Below, in pieces: positions 10,091-17,761 of a stretch of DNA of 64,000 nucleotides (its first letter is position 1; each line of letters opens with the position of its first letter). Location: NCBI GenBank assembly GCA_022846095.1, contig AP025583.1, positions 3,187,279 through 3,251,278 on the forward strand, written 5' to 3'. The translations under genes were made by a program, and so were the position numbers. The stretch is from Oscillospiraceae bacterium. Lineage in GTDB: Bacteria; Bacillota; Clostridia; Oscillospirales; Oscillospiraceae. The notes beneath the pieces are model-generated. The model saw only the letters and a list, made by a program, of their open reading frames with translations. It did not search any database and had not been told where the DNA came from.

Positions 10091-10786
10091 ATGAAGTACA
10101 AAAGACTGATTGGCGCAGGCCTTTCCCTGGCTCTCGCCCTTTCCGCGGCCGTTCCGGTCCTGGCGGCGGATGACACCGCAGGGGTGTTCAAGACGGAGGG
10201 CAACAGCACCATTTCCATCATGACCGCGGCGGTGGACCCCAAAAACGTCTCCTTCACGGTCCCCCTGTACGTCACCCTGGCCGTGGTGTCGGACGATCCG
10301 AACGTCAAGGTACCCGACCCCAATGTGTACACAATTACCAACACCTCCAACGGGGGAACGCCCTCAGCCGACTACAAAATCGGCGTGACCGGCGTGACGT
10401 TTGAAAAGCTGGCCGGCGGCAGCTTTAATACCGTTGCTAACCCGGGTGCCGGCAGCCCGGTGACAGGGGACGACAATATATACCTGACCATCGGCGGGCT
10501 CGATATGCCGGTGCTCGCCGCTGCGGGAAGCCAGGCTGTCACGACGACGGCTGCCAGCGTGTTTGGCGCGCCCAACGCCCCCACGGCCATCGCCGTTAAC
10601 CAGGCGTTGGATCTGCCCATCACCGGGCTGGTGGCAGGCTCTAACCGAACCGGTGCGACCACTGCGGCGCAGTTCCGGGTCAGGTACACCATATCCCTGC
10701 TGAGCGGCGGCACTACCCCGCTGGGCCTTGTCTACGTGGGCAACGATTCCAACGCCGCCGGCCTCGGCCCCAACTACGCGCCCTAA
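10091..10786 (+). CDS. secreted beta-rich protein, paralogue A
   Basis: This 231-residue protein has a clear signal peptide (basic start, hydrophobic stretch, cleavage near residue 25 in V-L-A-A-D). The mature part holds 'S-F-T-V-P-L-Y-V-T-L', an I-G-V-T-G-V motif and a C-terminal 'A-Q-F-R-V-R-Y-T-I-S-L-L' strand. The next gene (10838) shares all three, so the two are tandem paralogues. There is no LPXTG motif, W-x-L motif or membrane anchor. The ribosome-binding site is GAGAGGA about 9 bases before the ATG. No characterised family is recognised. A secreted matrix or fibre subunit would fit the size, signal peptide and neighbourhood, but this is inference. Confidence 0.75.
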   Translation: MKYKRLIGAGLSLALALSAAVPVLAADDTAGVFKTEGNSTISIMTAAVDPKNVSFTVPLYVTLAVVSDDPNVKVPDPNVYTITNTSNGGTPSADYKIGVTGVTFEKLAGGSFNTVANPGAGSPVTGDDNIYLTIGGLDMPVLAAAGSQAVTTTAASVFGAPNAPTAIAVNQALDLPITGLVAGSNRTGATTAAQFRVRYTISLLSGGTTPLGLVYVGNDSNAAGLGPNYAP

Positions 10787-10837
10787 CCTGCCGGACGAAA
10801 CCGGCGCCGCCGACCAGCGCGACAGGAGGACAAAAGG

Positions 10838-11572
10838 ATGAATCTGAAAAAGTGTTTGCGGCGCCTGTTGGCGGCGCTGGCGGCCTGCTCGGCGCTCACC
10901 GCCGGAGGGATGGCCCTGGGGGTGTCTCCACCCCCGGGCTTCCCCCCCACGCAGCCCGGAAAGACCACCGTGGGAGTGCAGACTGCGGACCTCCCGCCGG
11001 ACAACCTGTCTTTTACCGTGCCCCTCTATCTGACGGTGGCGGCCATCCCCGCCCCCGGCGGCGGGCAGATTATCGCCCCTGACGGCTATGCCCTGCGCAA
11101 TACCACGGCCAAGCTGCCGGACGGAAGCTATCCGGACATCGCCGTCACCGGCCTGGAGGTAAGCGGGGTGGCCGGGGGCACATGGAGCCTGTCGGCCACA
11201 CCCACGCAAGCGAAAGAGGTCTCGCTGACCATCGGCGGGGTGACGCTGCCCGAGGTTTCCGCCGCCAGTCAAACGCCCGCCGCCGCGGATCTGATGGCTG
11301 GAGATAACAGTTTTTACGACCCTACGGGGAAAGGGAGCTTTCGCTCCGTCCCCGGCGGCCCCGACGCCGAGTCCTTGCCGCTGCCGGTCTCCGGCGTACT
11401 CTCTTCGGCCTTTTCAGCGGACCCGGCCCGGGCGGCAGCCCAGTTCCGCGTTACCTATACGGTAAGCCTGCTTGACGGGGCGGGCATGCCCGTGGGCGCC
11501 TACTACGGCGGCCCCACCGGCGCTGAGGCTGCGGCTCCCGCGCCCACCCCCGCTCCCACGGCTGGGCCGTAA
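10838..11572 (+). CDS. secreted beta-rich protein, paralogue B
   Basis: This 244-residue protein has an N-terminal signal sequence (about residues 1-27). Its mature core matches the preceding protein: 'S-F-T-V-P-L-Y-L-T-V', 'I-A-V-T-G-L-E-V', 'L-T-I-G-G-V' and a terminal 'A-Q-F-R-V-T-Y-T-V-S-L-L'. It ends in an Ala/Pro/Thr tail that resembles a short stalk. GGAGG (10825-10829) lies 8 bases before the ATG. The pair probably arose by tandem duplication and may be two subunits of one extracellular structure. The exact function is unknown. Confidence 0.75.
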   Translation: MNLKKCLRRLLAALAACSALTAGGMALGVSPPPGFPPTQPGKTTVGVQTADLPPDNLSFTVPLYLTVAAIPAPGGGQIIAPDGYALRNTTAKLPDGSYPDIAVTGLEVSGVAGGTWSLSATPTQAKEVSLTIGGVTLPEVSAASQTPAAADLMAGDNSFYDPTGKGSFRSVPGGPDAESLPLPVSGVLSSAFSADPARAAAQFRVTYTVSLLDGAGMPVGAYYGGPTGAEAAAPAPTPAPTAGP

Positions 11573-11577
11573 ATACA

Positions 11578-11641
11578 CAGAACCGGTTTTTGCCGGTTCT
11601 GTCCAGAGCCCGGGCCTTCTCTTCCGGACTCTGGACAGAAC
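11578..11641 (+). promoter_or_regulatory. two mutually exclusive hairpins upstream of paralogue 2
   Basis: Hairpin 1 pairs CAGAACCGG (11578-11586) with CCGGTTCTG (11593-11601). Hairpin 2 pairs GTTCTGTCCAGAG (11596-11608) with CTCTGGACAGAAC (11629-11641). They share bases 11596-11601, so only one can form at a time. The element sits between a stop codon and the AGGAGGAGG ribosome-binding site of the next gene. It resembles an attenuator or mRNA-processing switch. Neither hairpin is followed by a U-run. Confidence 0.6.
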
Positions 11642-11671
11642 TGACCAATATCGCAGGAGGAGGAAGAAAAC

Positions 11672-12241
11672 GTGGAGAGTGGAATGGAACAGGCGCGGGC
11701 GGGCGCCCCCGCCCGGCCAGGCCGGGGGTGGAAAAAAGGGGGGCTGGCGCTGTTGGTGCTGGCGCTGCTTCTGTGCGGCGCCGCGCTGGCCTGGAAATGG
11801 CTCGCTCCTCAGCCCCAGAGCCAATATGAGCTGGACGCCAACGCCCTGGCGGGCTTTTTACCCGGAAAGACGGAGGAGGAAATTCAGGCCGAGCTCAACC
11901 GGATCATTGAGAAGGGCTACTTTAACGTATCCATTAACCCCACCCCGAACGTAGCGCCCGACGGCACGGTGAACCTGAATATCGAAAACGTGCCGGGCAA
12001 CAACTATTGGATGCAGGTCAACGTGTACATCATCGGCGAGGACGGCGGAGAAACCCTGCTCTACGCATCGGGTATCATCAAGCAGGGATATTACATTAAC
12101 GAGGCGGAGGCGGCCGGCAAGCTGCCCGCGCCCGGGCAGTATAACGGCAGAGCGGACTTTACGGCATTGATGCCGGATACCCAGGAGAACATCGGCCAGA
12201 CCGCCGCCACCATGCTGATCAACGTGCTGGGGGAGGAATAA
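11672..12241 (+). CDS. membrane-anchored small protein, paralogue 2 of 3
   Basis: The GTG start is chosen because AGGAGGAGG (11655-11663) lies 8 bases upstream; the in-frame ATG at 11684 is too far. The 189-residue protein has a Pro/Gly/Arg-rich cytoplasmic tip and a membrane segment at about residues 23-41. Its outer domain contains 'G-F-L-P-G-K-T-E-E-E-I-Q', 'N-V-S-I-N-P', 'L-N-I-E-N-V' and 'A-D-F-T-A-L'. These match the next gene closely and the protein at 9503 more distantly. The family appears undescribed. Its position suggests an accessory role for the surface or secreted proteins. Confidence 0.75.
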   Translation: MESGMEQARAGAPARPGRGWKKGGLALLVLALLLCGAALAWKWLAPQPQSQYELDANALAGFLPGKTEEEIQAELNRIIEKGYFNVSINPTPNVAPDGTVNLNIENVPGNNYWMQVNVYIIGEDGGETLLYASGIIKQGYYINEAEAAGKLPAPGQYNGRADFTALMPDTQENIGQTAATMLINVLGEE

Positions 12242-12244
12242 GCC

Positions 12245-12796
12245 GTGCCGGAAACCAAGGAAACCGCCGCCCCGAGTACGAAAAAAGGGCGGAGCGGCAC
12301 CCTCTTCAAGGCCGTGGTGCTCCTGCTGCTGGCCGCTATTGCGGCGCTGCTGCTGTACCGGTTTGTATTCGTCCCCCCGGAGCGCGTGGGCTCTCTGGAG
12401 CGGGAGCTGAGCGCCGAGCTGGGCCTCCTGCCCGGCATGACCGACGACGAGATTCAGGATGCCCTAAACCGCAAGGTCGCGGAGGGGATGCTCAATGTTT
12501 CCATGAATCCCAAGCCCTCCTTCCCGGACGGGACGAGCCCCGGAAACGTGCGCATCCAAAACATCGAGGGCAACCATTACTCCGTGGCGGTGACCATTGT
12601 GCGCAGCGATACGGAGCAGGCCATATTGACCACGCAGCTGATTGATCCGGGGTACTACGTTGCGGAGATGAAGCTGGACAAACCGCTTCCGGCAGGGGAG
12701 TATCTGTGCGTCGCAAGTTTCGCCGCGTATGATCCCGACACGCTGGACTACATCGGCGAAACTGGGATGCAGGTGCTCATAACCGTGGAACGGTAA
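12245..12796 (+). CDS. membrane-anchored small protein, paralogue 3 of 3
   Basis: The GTG start sits 3 bases after the preceding stop, with GGAGGA about 8 bases upstream inside the previous gene. The 183-residue protein has a lysine-rich cytoplasmic tip, a membrane segment at about residues 19-42, and the family domain: '[12 protein letters not shown]', 'N-V-S-M-N-P-K-P', 'I-D-P-G-Y-Y-V' and a final 'V-L-I-T-V'. It is most similar to paralogue 2. The tight spacing places it in the same transcript. The molecular function is unknown. Confidence 0.75.
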   Translation: MPETKETAAPSTKKGRSGTLFKAVVLLLLAAIAALLLYRFVFVPPERVGSLERELSAELGLLPGMTDDEIQDALNRKVAEGMLNVSMNPKPSFPDGTSPGNVRIQNIEGNHYSVAVTIVRSDTEQAILTTQLIDPGYYVAEMKLDKPLPAGEYLCVASFAAYDPDTLDYIGETGMQVLITVER

Positions 12797-12804
12797 GGAG
12801 GTGA
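12794..12804 (+). promoter_or_regulatory. full-length Shine-Dalgarno overlapping a stop codon
   Basis: TAAGGAGGTGA complements the 3' end of 16S rRNA over 11 bases, and its TAA is also the stop codon of the upstream gene. The GTG inside it (12801) cannot serve as its own start. The first suitable in-frame codon at normal spacing is CTG at 12810. Confidence 0.65.
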
Positions 12805-12809
12805 AGGCG

Positions 12810-13838
12810 CTGAGACAGATACAGACGGGGCTGTTGGCCCTCTTCCTGACGCTGGCCTTTGGATTTCCGGCCCAGGCCGCCGCCACCGCCGGCGGGACGG
12901 GGGCGGACAGCACCATCAGGATTGAAATTATTGAAAAGCAGATTACTCTGACCGTTCAGGTAAACGACAAGCAGAGCGGCGTACATCTGGCCGGAGTGAG
13001 TGTGAAATTAACCGACCCGGATCATCCGGATGCACCGCCCATCACCGGCTCACCTCACGGGGTCCATATGACAGATGCAAACGGCAAAATTGAAATTCTG
13101 CTCTTCCCGGACCCGGACAAGCGCTATCAAATCAAGGTGGAGCGTTCAGGGTACACCTCCTATGCTGGTGACATCTTTACCGTAACGAATGATACCTACA
13201 AGCTTGTCGAACTTGAGCGGTCGGGCGGCGGCGGAGGCGGTGGTGGAGGCGGCGGCGGTGGAGTGTCGCCGACGCCCACGCCAGGGCCGACGCCCACGCC
13301 AGGGCCGACGCCCACGCAGGGGCCCACGCCCTCGCCGGGGCCCACGCCCACACCCGGGCCCACGCCCACGCCGGGGTCCACGCCCACACCAAGGCCGACG
13401 CCCACACCGGGGCCGACGCCCACGCCAGGGCCGACGCCCACACCGGGGCCCACGCCCACGCCAGGGCCCACGCCCACGCCAGGGTCGACGCCCACACCAG
13501 GGCCGACGCCCACACCAGGCCCGACGCCCACGCCAGGGCCGACGTCCACACCAGGGCCGACGCCCACACCCGGGCCGATACCGCCGCCCGGGCCGACCCA
13601 CGGCCCAGGCGGGCAGGAGCCCACCCCACCCGGTTCAGATCCGGGAACCCCCGGCGGGGAGAAGGGCGGTTTTCTTCAAGCCGTTATGCTATGGGGCCAG
13701 AACTGGTGGATTGTTGTGTGCATTGCCCTCACGACCCTGCTGGGCGTCGGGCGGCTATGGGTGGTATACCGTGGGGTTAAACGCCTGGATCGGGAATTAT
13801 TGGCGCTAAACGCAAGAAAGGAGATGGCCAAGAAGTGA
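12810..13838 (+). CDS. CnaB-like domain, Pro/Thr-stalk, membrane-anchored surface protein
   Basis: The chosen start is CTG at 12810, eight bases after the full Shine-Dalgarno sequence; the upstream GTG (12801) lies inside that sequence. This gives 342 residues beginning directly with a signal peptide (cleavage near A-Q-A). Next comes a transthyretin-like (carboxypeptidase-regulatory or CnaB-like) beta-sandwich at about residues 35-125. A glycine run, about 18 P-T-P-T-P-G units and a C-terminal membrane helix (about 299-318) with a short basic cytoplasmic tail follow. The layout is that of a rod displaying a small domain away from the membrane. It is probably part of the same surface assembly as its neighbours. 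The start codon should be treated as tentative. Confidence 0.75.
   Translation: MRQIQTGLLALFLTLAFGFPAQAAATAGGTGADSTIRIEIIEKQITLTVQVNDKQSGVHLAGVSVKLTDPDHPDAPPITGSPHGVHMTDANGKIEILLFPDPDKRYQIKVERSGYTSYAGDIFTVTNDTYKLVELERSGGGGGGGGGGGGGVSPTPTPGPTPTPGPTPTQGPTPSPGPTPTPGPTPTPGSTPTPRPTPTPGPTPTPGPTPTPGPTPTPGPTPTPGSTPTPGPTPTPGPTPTPGPTSTPGPTPTPGPIPPPGPTHGPGGQEPTPPGSDPGTPGGEKGGFLQAVMLWGQNWWIVVCIALTTLLGVGRLWVVYRGVKRLDRELLALNARKEMAKK
13267..13590 (+). repeat. 18-bp tandem repeat encoding P-T-P-T-P-G stalk
   Basis: About 18 in-frame units encode P-T-P-T-P-G, with occasional S, R, Q or I substitutions. It forms an extended rod between a glycine run and the C-terminal membrane anchor. It is not related in sequence to the 24-bp repeat at 124-447. 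Confidence 0.9.
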
Positions 13839-14074
13839 GAAACATGCATGGCATCAGGAAATTTTATATCATTGCGGGCGCAATACTTCTAATTTGCTTA
13901 ACCGGGCTTTTCTTCTTCCGATGGAGCGGCAGAGGTCCGATCGGTATTCTCCTGCTTTGCTTTTGGATTGTTGAGCTGCTGACGGCAGCCATTTTGTTGC
14001 TGCGAGCCGAGCGAAGGCTGAAGGAGCAGGAGAAACTCTACTTAGATGCGCAATACAGGCAGAATAACGAGTAA
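13835..14074 (+). CDS. small two-helix membrane protein
   Basis: This 79-residue protein has two hydrophobic helices (about residues 10-28 and 33-55) and a charged C-terminal tail rich in R, K, E and Q that may form a short coiled coil. The GTG at 13835 overlaps the previous stop; an ATG at 13844 is an alternative. An AAGGAG motif lies about 12 bases upstream. The sequence matches nothing I recognise. Its place between the surface protein and the DivIVA-like and signal peptidase genes suggests a membrane partner in that assembly. Confidence 0.55.
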   Translation: MRNMHGIRKFYIIAGAILLICLTGLFFFRWSGRGPIGILLLCFWIVELLTAAILLLRAERRLKEQEKLYLDAQYRQNNE

Positions 14075-14078
14075 GTCC

Positions 14079-14318
14079 ATGTGTTTTCTAGAATTGAGGC
14101 GAACATTCCTGTTGGGCTACCGCAGGGACGATGTTCTGATTTTTATAAAAAAGTTGTTAAGGGAGCAGCAATCAGAGCGTGACAGGCTGAATGGGGACCT
14201 GGAGGCAATGGAGGCCCTCGTCCACGAGCTGTCGGCGGAAAATGAGGCGCTGCACCTGAGAAAGCAACAGCTGGAGGAGTGGTACGCGCGCCATGTGGAA
14301 GACAGCAAGCGCACGTAA
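14079..14318 (+). CDS. short DivIVA-like coiled-coil protein
   Basis: The protein has 79 residues from ATG 14079; ATG 14046, which overlaps the previous gene, is the alternative, and neither has a strong ribosome-binding site. The N-terminal part reads L-R-R-T-F-L-L-G-Y-R-R-D-D-V-L-I-F-I, which fits the DivIVA membrane-binding pattern (G-Y-x-x-x-x-V-x-x-F). A heptad-like coiled coil follows to the end. DivIVA-family proteins bind curved membrane and recruit partners, so this could position the surface or pilus machinery. Its 3' end overlaps the signal peptidase gene by 26 bases. Confidence 0.55.
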   Translation: MCFLELRRTFLLGYRRDDVLIFIKKLLREQQSERDRLNGDLEAMEALVHELSAENEALHLRKQQLEEWYARHVEDSKRT

Positions 14319-14850
14319 TTCTACCGCGGTGGAGCGGGAGCTAAAGCGCTTGCAACGCACACGCCGCCTGCGTCGCTATTGGGGCCCTGTGTTGTGTGGG
14401 GCGGCAATCTGTATCCTGCTGCTGCACTTCGTTGTGCGTATCCACATCGTCTCCGGCGCCTCAATGGCACCCTCCCTCTTGCCCGGCGACGTCATCATCT
14501 GTTGGATGCCCTGTGTCGAACCAGAACGTGGAGACCTGGTAATTATTCATGAGCCCACAGGCATGGAGATGGTCAAGCGGGTGGTGGGCCTGGCTGGGGA
14601 CACCTTGGAAATCACCCCGGAGGGGCATGTCATACGCAACGGCCAGCTCCTCAAGGAGGATGCCGCCTGGTACGGTGGCCAGGACTCCAGCCAGTGGGAG
14701 ACTTTTCCGCTGGTGGTGCCAGAGGGAACCGTCTTCTGCTTGGGGGACAACCGCCCCCTCTCTCTTGACAGCCGGCACCGGGCCATCGGCCCCATCCCTC
14801 TGAAAGAGGTATTGGGCGAGGTGATTTTTGTACTGCGCTGGCAGCGGTAA
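14293..14850 (+). CDS. lepB: type I signal peptidase
   Basis: This is a 185-residue S26-family serine protease that removes signal peptides outside the membrane. One membrane helix (about residues 32-48) follows a basic N-terminus. Catalytic Ser57 lies in S-G-A-S-M-A-P-S and the general-base Lys95 in M-V-K-R-V-V-G. The conserved G-D-N-R box is followed by S-x-D-S-R. All catalytic boxes are present and the length is normal for Gram-positive enzymes. It ends the run of surface-protein genes and overlaps the preceding gene, so it may be dedicated to the secreted proteins encoded upstream. That specialisation is inferred. Confidence 0.9.
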   Translation: MWKTASARNSTAVERELKRLQRTRRLRRYWGPVLCGAAICILLLHFVVRIHIVSGASMAPSLLPGDVIICWMPCVEPERGDLVIIHEPTGMEMVKRVVGLAGDTLEITPEGHVIRNGQLLKEDAAWYGGQDSSQWETFPLVVPEGTVFCLGDNRPLSLDSRHRAIGPIPLKEVLGEVIFVLRWQR

Positions 14851-14941
14851 CGCGGGCCACGGAATAACAGGCCGTTCAGAGGGTGCCGCCCCTAAAATAT
14901 GATCGGGAATTTTATCGCTACTACAGAAAGAAGGCATTGAT

Positions 14942-16648
14942 ATGGCGTACCAGCGCATAGGTGAGATGCTGCTGGCGAGGGGACTGATAACGGAGGCTGA
15001 ATTGGCCCGCGCGTTAAAAGAAAAGGAGCGCTCCACAAAGCGTATTGGTGAAATCCTGATTGCCCAGGGTGCCGTCGGGGAAGATGCGTTTCTAGTGGTG
15101 CTGGGCGATCAGTTGGGGGTACAGGTGGTTGATTTGGCGGCATACCCGCCTGCGCCCGGTGCGATGCAGCTTATTGACCAGACGCTGGCGAAAAAATACG
15201 GGGTGGTTCCGCTGGGAACCCAAGAAGACACCCTGTATGTGGCCATGACAGACCCTCTGAACTTTTTTGCTGTGGAAGATATTAAGCGGCAGACGGGTTT
15301 AAAAGTCGTTACCATGCTGGGCTCTCATAGAAGCATCGACCAGACGCTTGCAAAGCTGTACGGGAACGCCGATGCAGACCAGGCGCTGCAAGAGATTAGC
15401 CAACGCGCCGGTGAAGGGCCCGTACAAATGGATTCCAACGTGGTGGCCGGGGTAAACAGGATTACGGACGACCCATCGGCTGCGCCGACCGTCCGTCTGG
15501 TCAATTCCATCCTTGAGCGCGCTATAACGGAGCGGGCCTCAGACGTTCATTTTGAGCCCCGCGAGTCGGAGATGGTTGTGCGGCTGAGAGTTGACGGGGC
15601 GCTGCACACCTTGTTCCACATCCCCATGCAGGCAATGAATTCGGTGATTTCCAGGTTAAAAATTATGGGCAATATGGACATTGCGGAGCGAAAGATCCCC
15701 CAGGACGGCCGCGCTAATATCCAGTTGCGGGAACGCAGCGTGGACCTTCGTATTTCCACGCTCCCCACGGTATATGGTGAGAAGATGGTTATCCGGCTTC
15801 TCGACAAAGCCGCGGCAAACCTGGGCAGGCAGGGAATTGGGCTGACAGGCACCAGCCTGGAGCGCTATGAGGCCCTGCTGCGCAATTCCAGCGGCGTCCT
15901 CTTGATTTCCGGCCCTACAGGCTCCGGCAAATCCTCCACCATGTACACCATGATTCAGGATCTGAACACTGAGGATGTCAACCTTGTCACCCTGGAGGAC
16001 CCCGTGGAGTTCAATACGGAGGGTATTAACCAGTGCCAAATTAATGAGAAGACAGGCATGACCTTCGCAAACGGACTGCGTGCAATCTTGCGGCAGGACC
16101 CGGACATTATCGTCGTCGGAGAGATACGGGATGGTGAAACTGCCTCCATTGCAATGCGCGCCGCTATTACCGGCCACTTGGTCCTCTCCACCATCCATAC
16201 GAACGATACGATTGCAACGGTGGACAGGCTGCTGGACATGGGGGTAGAGCCCTTCCTGATTTCCACGGCGCTCAAAGGCGTAATCGCCCAGCGGCTTGTT
16301 CGGCGCATTTGCCCGCGCTGCAAGGAGCACTACTCCCCCACCAAGGAGGAATGTGAGCTGGTGGGGATCCCTTACCGGCCCGACCTTCTGTTTTATCGTG
16401 GCAGGGGCTGCCGTGAGTGCTTCGACAGCGGCTACCGCGGACGGGCGGCGGTGTTTGAGATTCTGCTCGTGGACAACGCAATCCGCAAGCTGATTACGTT
16501 AAAGGCGGATCGTGAGGAGTACATGCACACTCTGACCGGATCGACCTTCCTGTCCCTTTCCGATTATAGCAGGAACATGATTCTCGACGGGGTCACAACT
16601 GCCCAGGAGGCGGTACGCACAATCTACTCTACCGTATCCGAGGCGTGA
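14942..16648 (+). CDS. pilB: type IV pilus extension ATPase PilB
   Basis: This 568-residue GspE/PilB-family hexameric ATPase powers pilus polymerisation at the inner face of the membrane. The N-terminal third is an MshEN-type domain, which binds cyclic di-GMP in some relatives. Walker A is G-P-T-G-S-G-K-S at about residues 324-331, followed by an Asp box (E-D-P-V-E-F) and Walker B/His boxes (V-G-E-I-R-D, S-T-I-H-T-N-D). A Zn-binding tetracysteine (C-P-R-C ... C-R-E-C) lies near residues 460-495. It is the first gene of the pilus operon and is followed at short spacing by pilT. An EAL-domain gene lies downstream at 30494. Confidence 0.95.
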   Translation: MAYQRIGEMLLARGLITEAELARALKEKERSTKRIGEILIAQGAVGEDAFLVVLGDQLGVQVVDLAAYPPAPGAMQLIDQTLAKKYGVVPLGTQEDTLYVAMTDPLNFFAVEDIKRQTGLKVVTMLGSHRSIDQTLAKLYGNADADQALQEISQRAGEGPVQMDSNVVAGVNRITDDPSAAPTVRLVNSILERAITERASDVHFEPRESEMVVRLRVDGALHTLFHIPMQAMNSVISRLKIMGNMDIAERKIPQDGRANIQLRERSVDLRISTLPTVYGEKMVIRLLDKAAANLGRQGIGLTGTSLERYEALLRNSSGVLLISGPTGSGKSSTMYTMIQDLNTEDVNLVTLEDPVEFNTEGINQCQINEKTGMTFANGLRAILRQDPDIIVVGEIRDGETASIAMRAAITGHLVLSTIHTNDTIATVDRLLDMGVEPFLISTALKGVIAQRLVRRICPRCKEHYSPTKEECELVGIPYRPDLLFYRGRGCRECFDSGYRGRAAVFEILLVDNAIRKLITLKADREEYMHTLTGSTFLSLSDYSRNMILDGVTTAQEAVRTIYSTVSEA

Positions 16649-16678
16649 TAAATCTTGAGAAGATGGAGCTGAGCTTGT

Positions 16679-17740
16679 ATGGAGCTTGTTGAAATCATTC
16701 AAAATGCACTGGGGAGCAAGAATGTTTCCAGTGCCTCCGACATCCACCTGGTCTATGGACTTCCTCCCAAGATGCGGCGGGACGGTAAGTTGGACGCCCT
16801 TGAAGGAGCACCCGCGCTGGATGACGCGCAGTGCATCAAATTTGCAAAAGAGCTGGCGGGGGATCAGTGGGGGGAAGTTGAAAACGGGGGTGAATTGGAT
16901 TTGGCCCGCACCTATGGGCAGGTGCGTATCCGCGGCAACCTATTTTGGCAGCAGGGGCACATTTCCAGCGCAATCCGTCTTCTGAGCGATAACATACCGG
17001 CGCTGGAGGCGCTGGGGCTTCCCTCCGTCGTCTCGACGTTTCCGGACTTCAAACGCGGTGTCGTCCTCGTGACAGGCGTAACCGGCTCAGGCAAGTCGAC
17101 AACGCTGGCCTCCATACTTCAGCGGATCAATGAAACGCGCTATGACCATATCGTTACGCTGGAGGACCCCATCGAATATATCTACCACCCCCAACGCTGC
17201 GTCATCAATCAGCGGGAGATCAACCGCGATACCGATAGCTACGCAAGCGGCCTGAAGGCTGTGCTCCGTGAGGACCCGGACGTCATTCTGATCGGAGAAA
17301 TGCGCGATTTGGAGACCATCCAGATTGCCCTAACCGCGGCGGAAACGGGACATCTGGTCTTTGCAACGCTCCATACAGCCTCCGCGCCGGACTCTGTCGA
17401 CCGTATAGTGGAGGTGTTCCCCACCGGCATGCAGAAGCAGATCCGCATGCAGCTGTCGCAGACCTTACAGGCCGTGCTCTCCCAGCAGCTCCTTCCCAGG
17501 GCGGGCGGAATCGGACGTGTCTGCGCGTGTGAGGTAATGGTGGTCAACCACGCAATCCGCAACCTTATCCGCGAGGGGAAAACGCCCCAGATCGCCAACG
17601 CTTTGGCGACCTCCGCGGACGAGGGCGGCATCACAATGGACAACGCGATTCTGCGCCTGCTGGCCTCCAGAGTTATTACACCAGAGACGGCGCTGCGCGC
17701 CGCCCGCGATCCGGAGCTGCTCTCCAAGAGCTTCGTTTAG
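16679..17740 (+). CDS. pilT: type IV pilus retraction ATPase PilT
   Basis: This 353-residue PilT-family ATPase drives pilus retraction and so twitching or DNA uptake. It has the N-terminal PAS-like half, Walker A (G-V-T-G-S-G-K-S, about residues 131-138), E-D-P-I-E-Y, the Walker B region with I-G-E-M-R-D, and A-T-L-H-T-A. It lacks the MshEN domain and zinc cysteines of PilB, which separates it from the extension motor. The start has only a weak ribosome-binding site, so expression may be coupled to pilB 30 bases upstream. Its presence predicts retractable pili. Confidence 0.93.
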   Translation: MELVEIIQNALGSKNVSSASDIHLVYGLPPKMRRDGKLDALEGAPALDDAQCIKFAKELAGDQWGEVENGGELDLARTYGQVRIRGNLFWQQGHISSAIRLLSDNIPALEALGLPSVVSTFPDFKRGVVLVTGVTGSGKSTTLASILQRINETRYDHIVTLEDPIEYIYHPQRCVINQREINRDTDSYASGLKAVLREDPDVILIGEMRDLETIQIALTAAETGHLVFATLHTASAPDSVDRIVEVFPTGMQKQIRMQLSQTLQAVLSQQLLPRAGGIGRVCACEVMVVNHAIRNLIREGKTPQIANALATSADEGGITMDNAILRLLASRVITPETALRAARDPELLSKSFV

Positions 17741-17761
17741 CTAGAGAAAGGACGTGATCGG

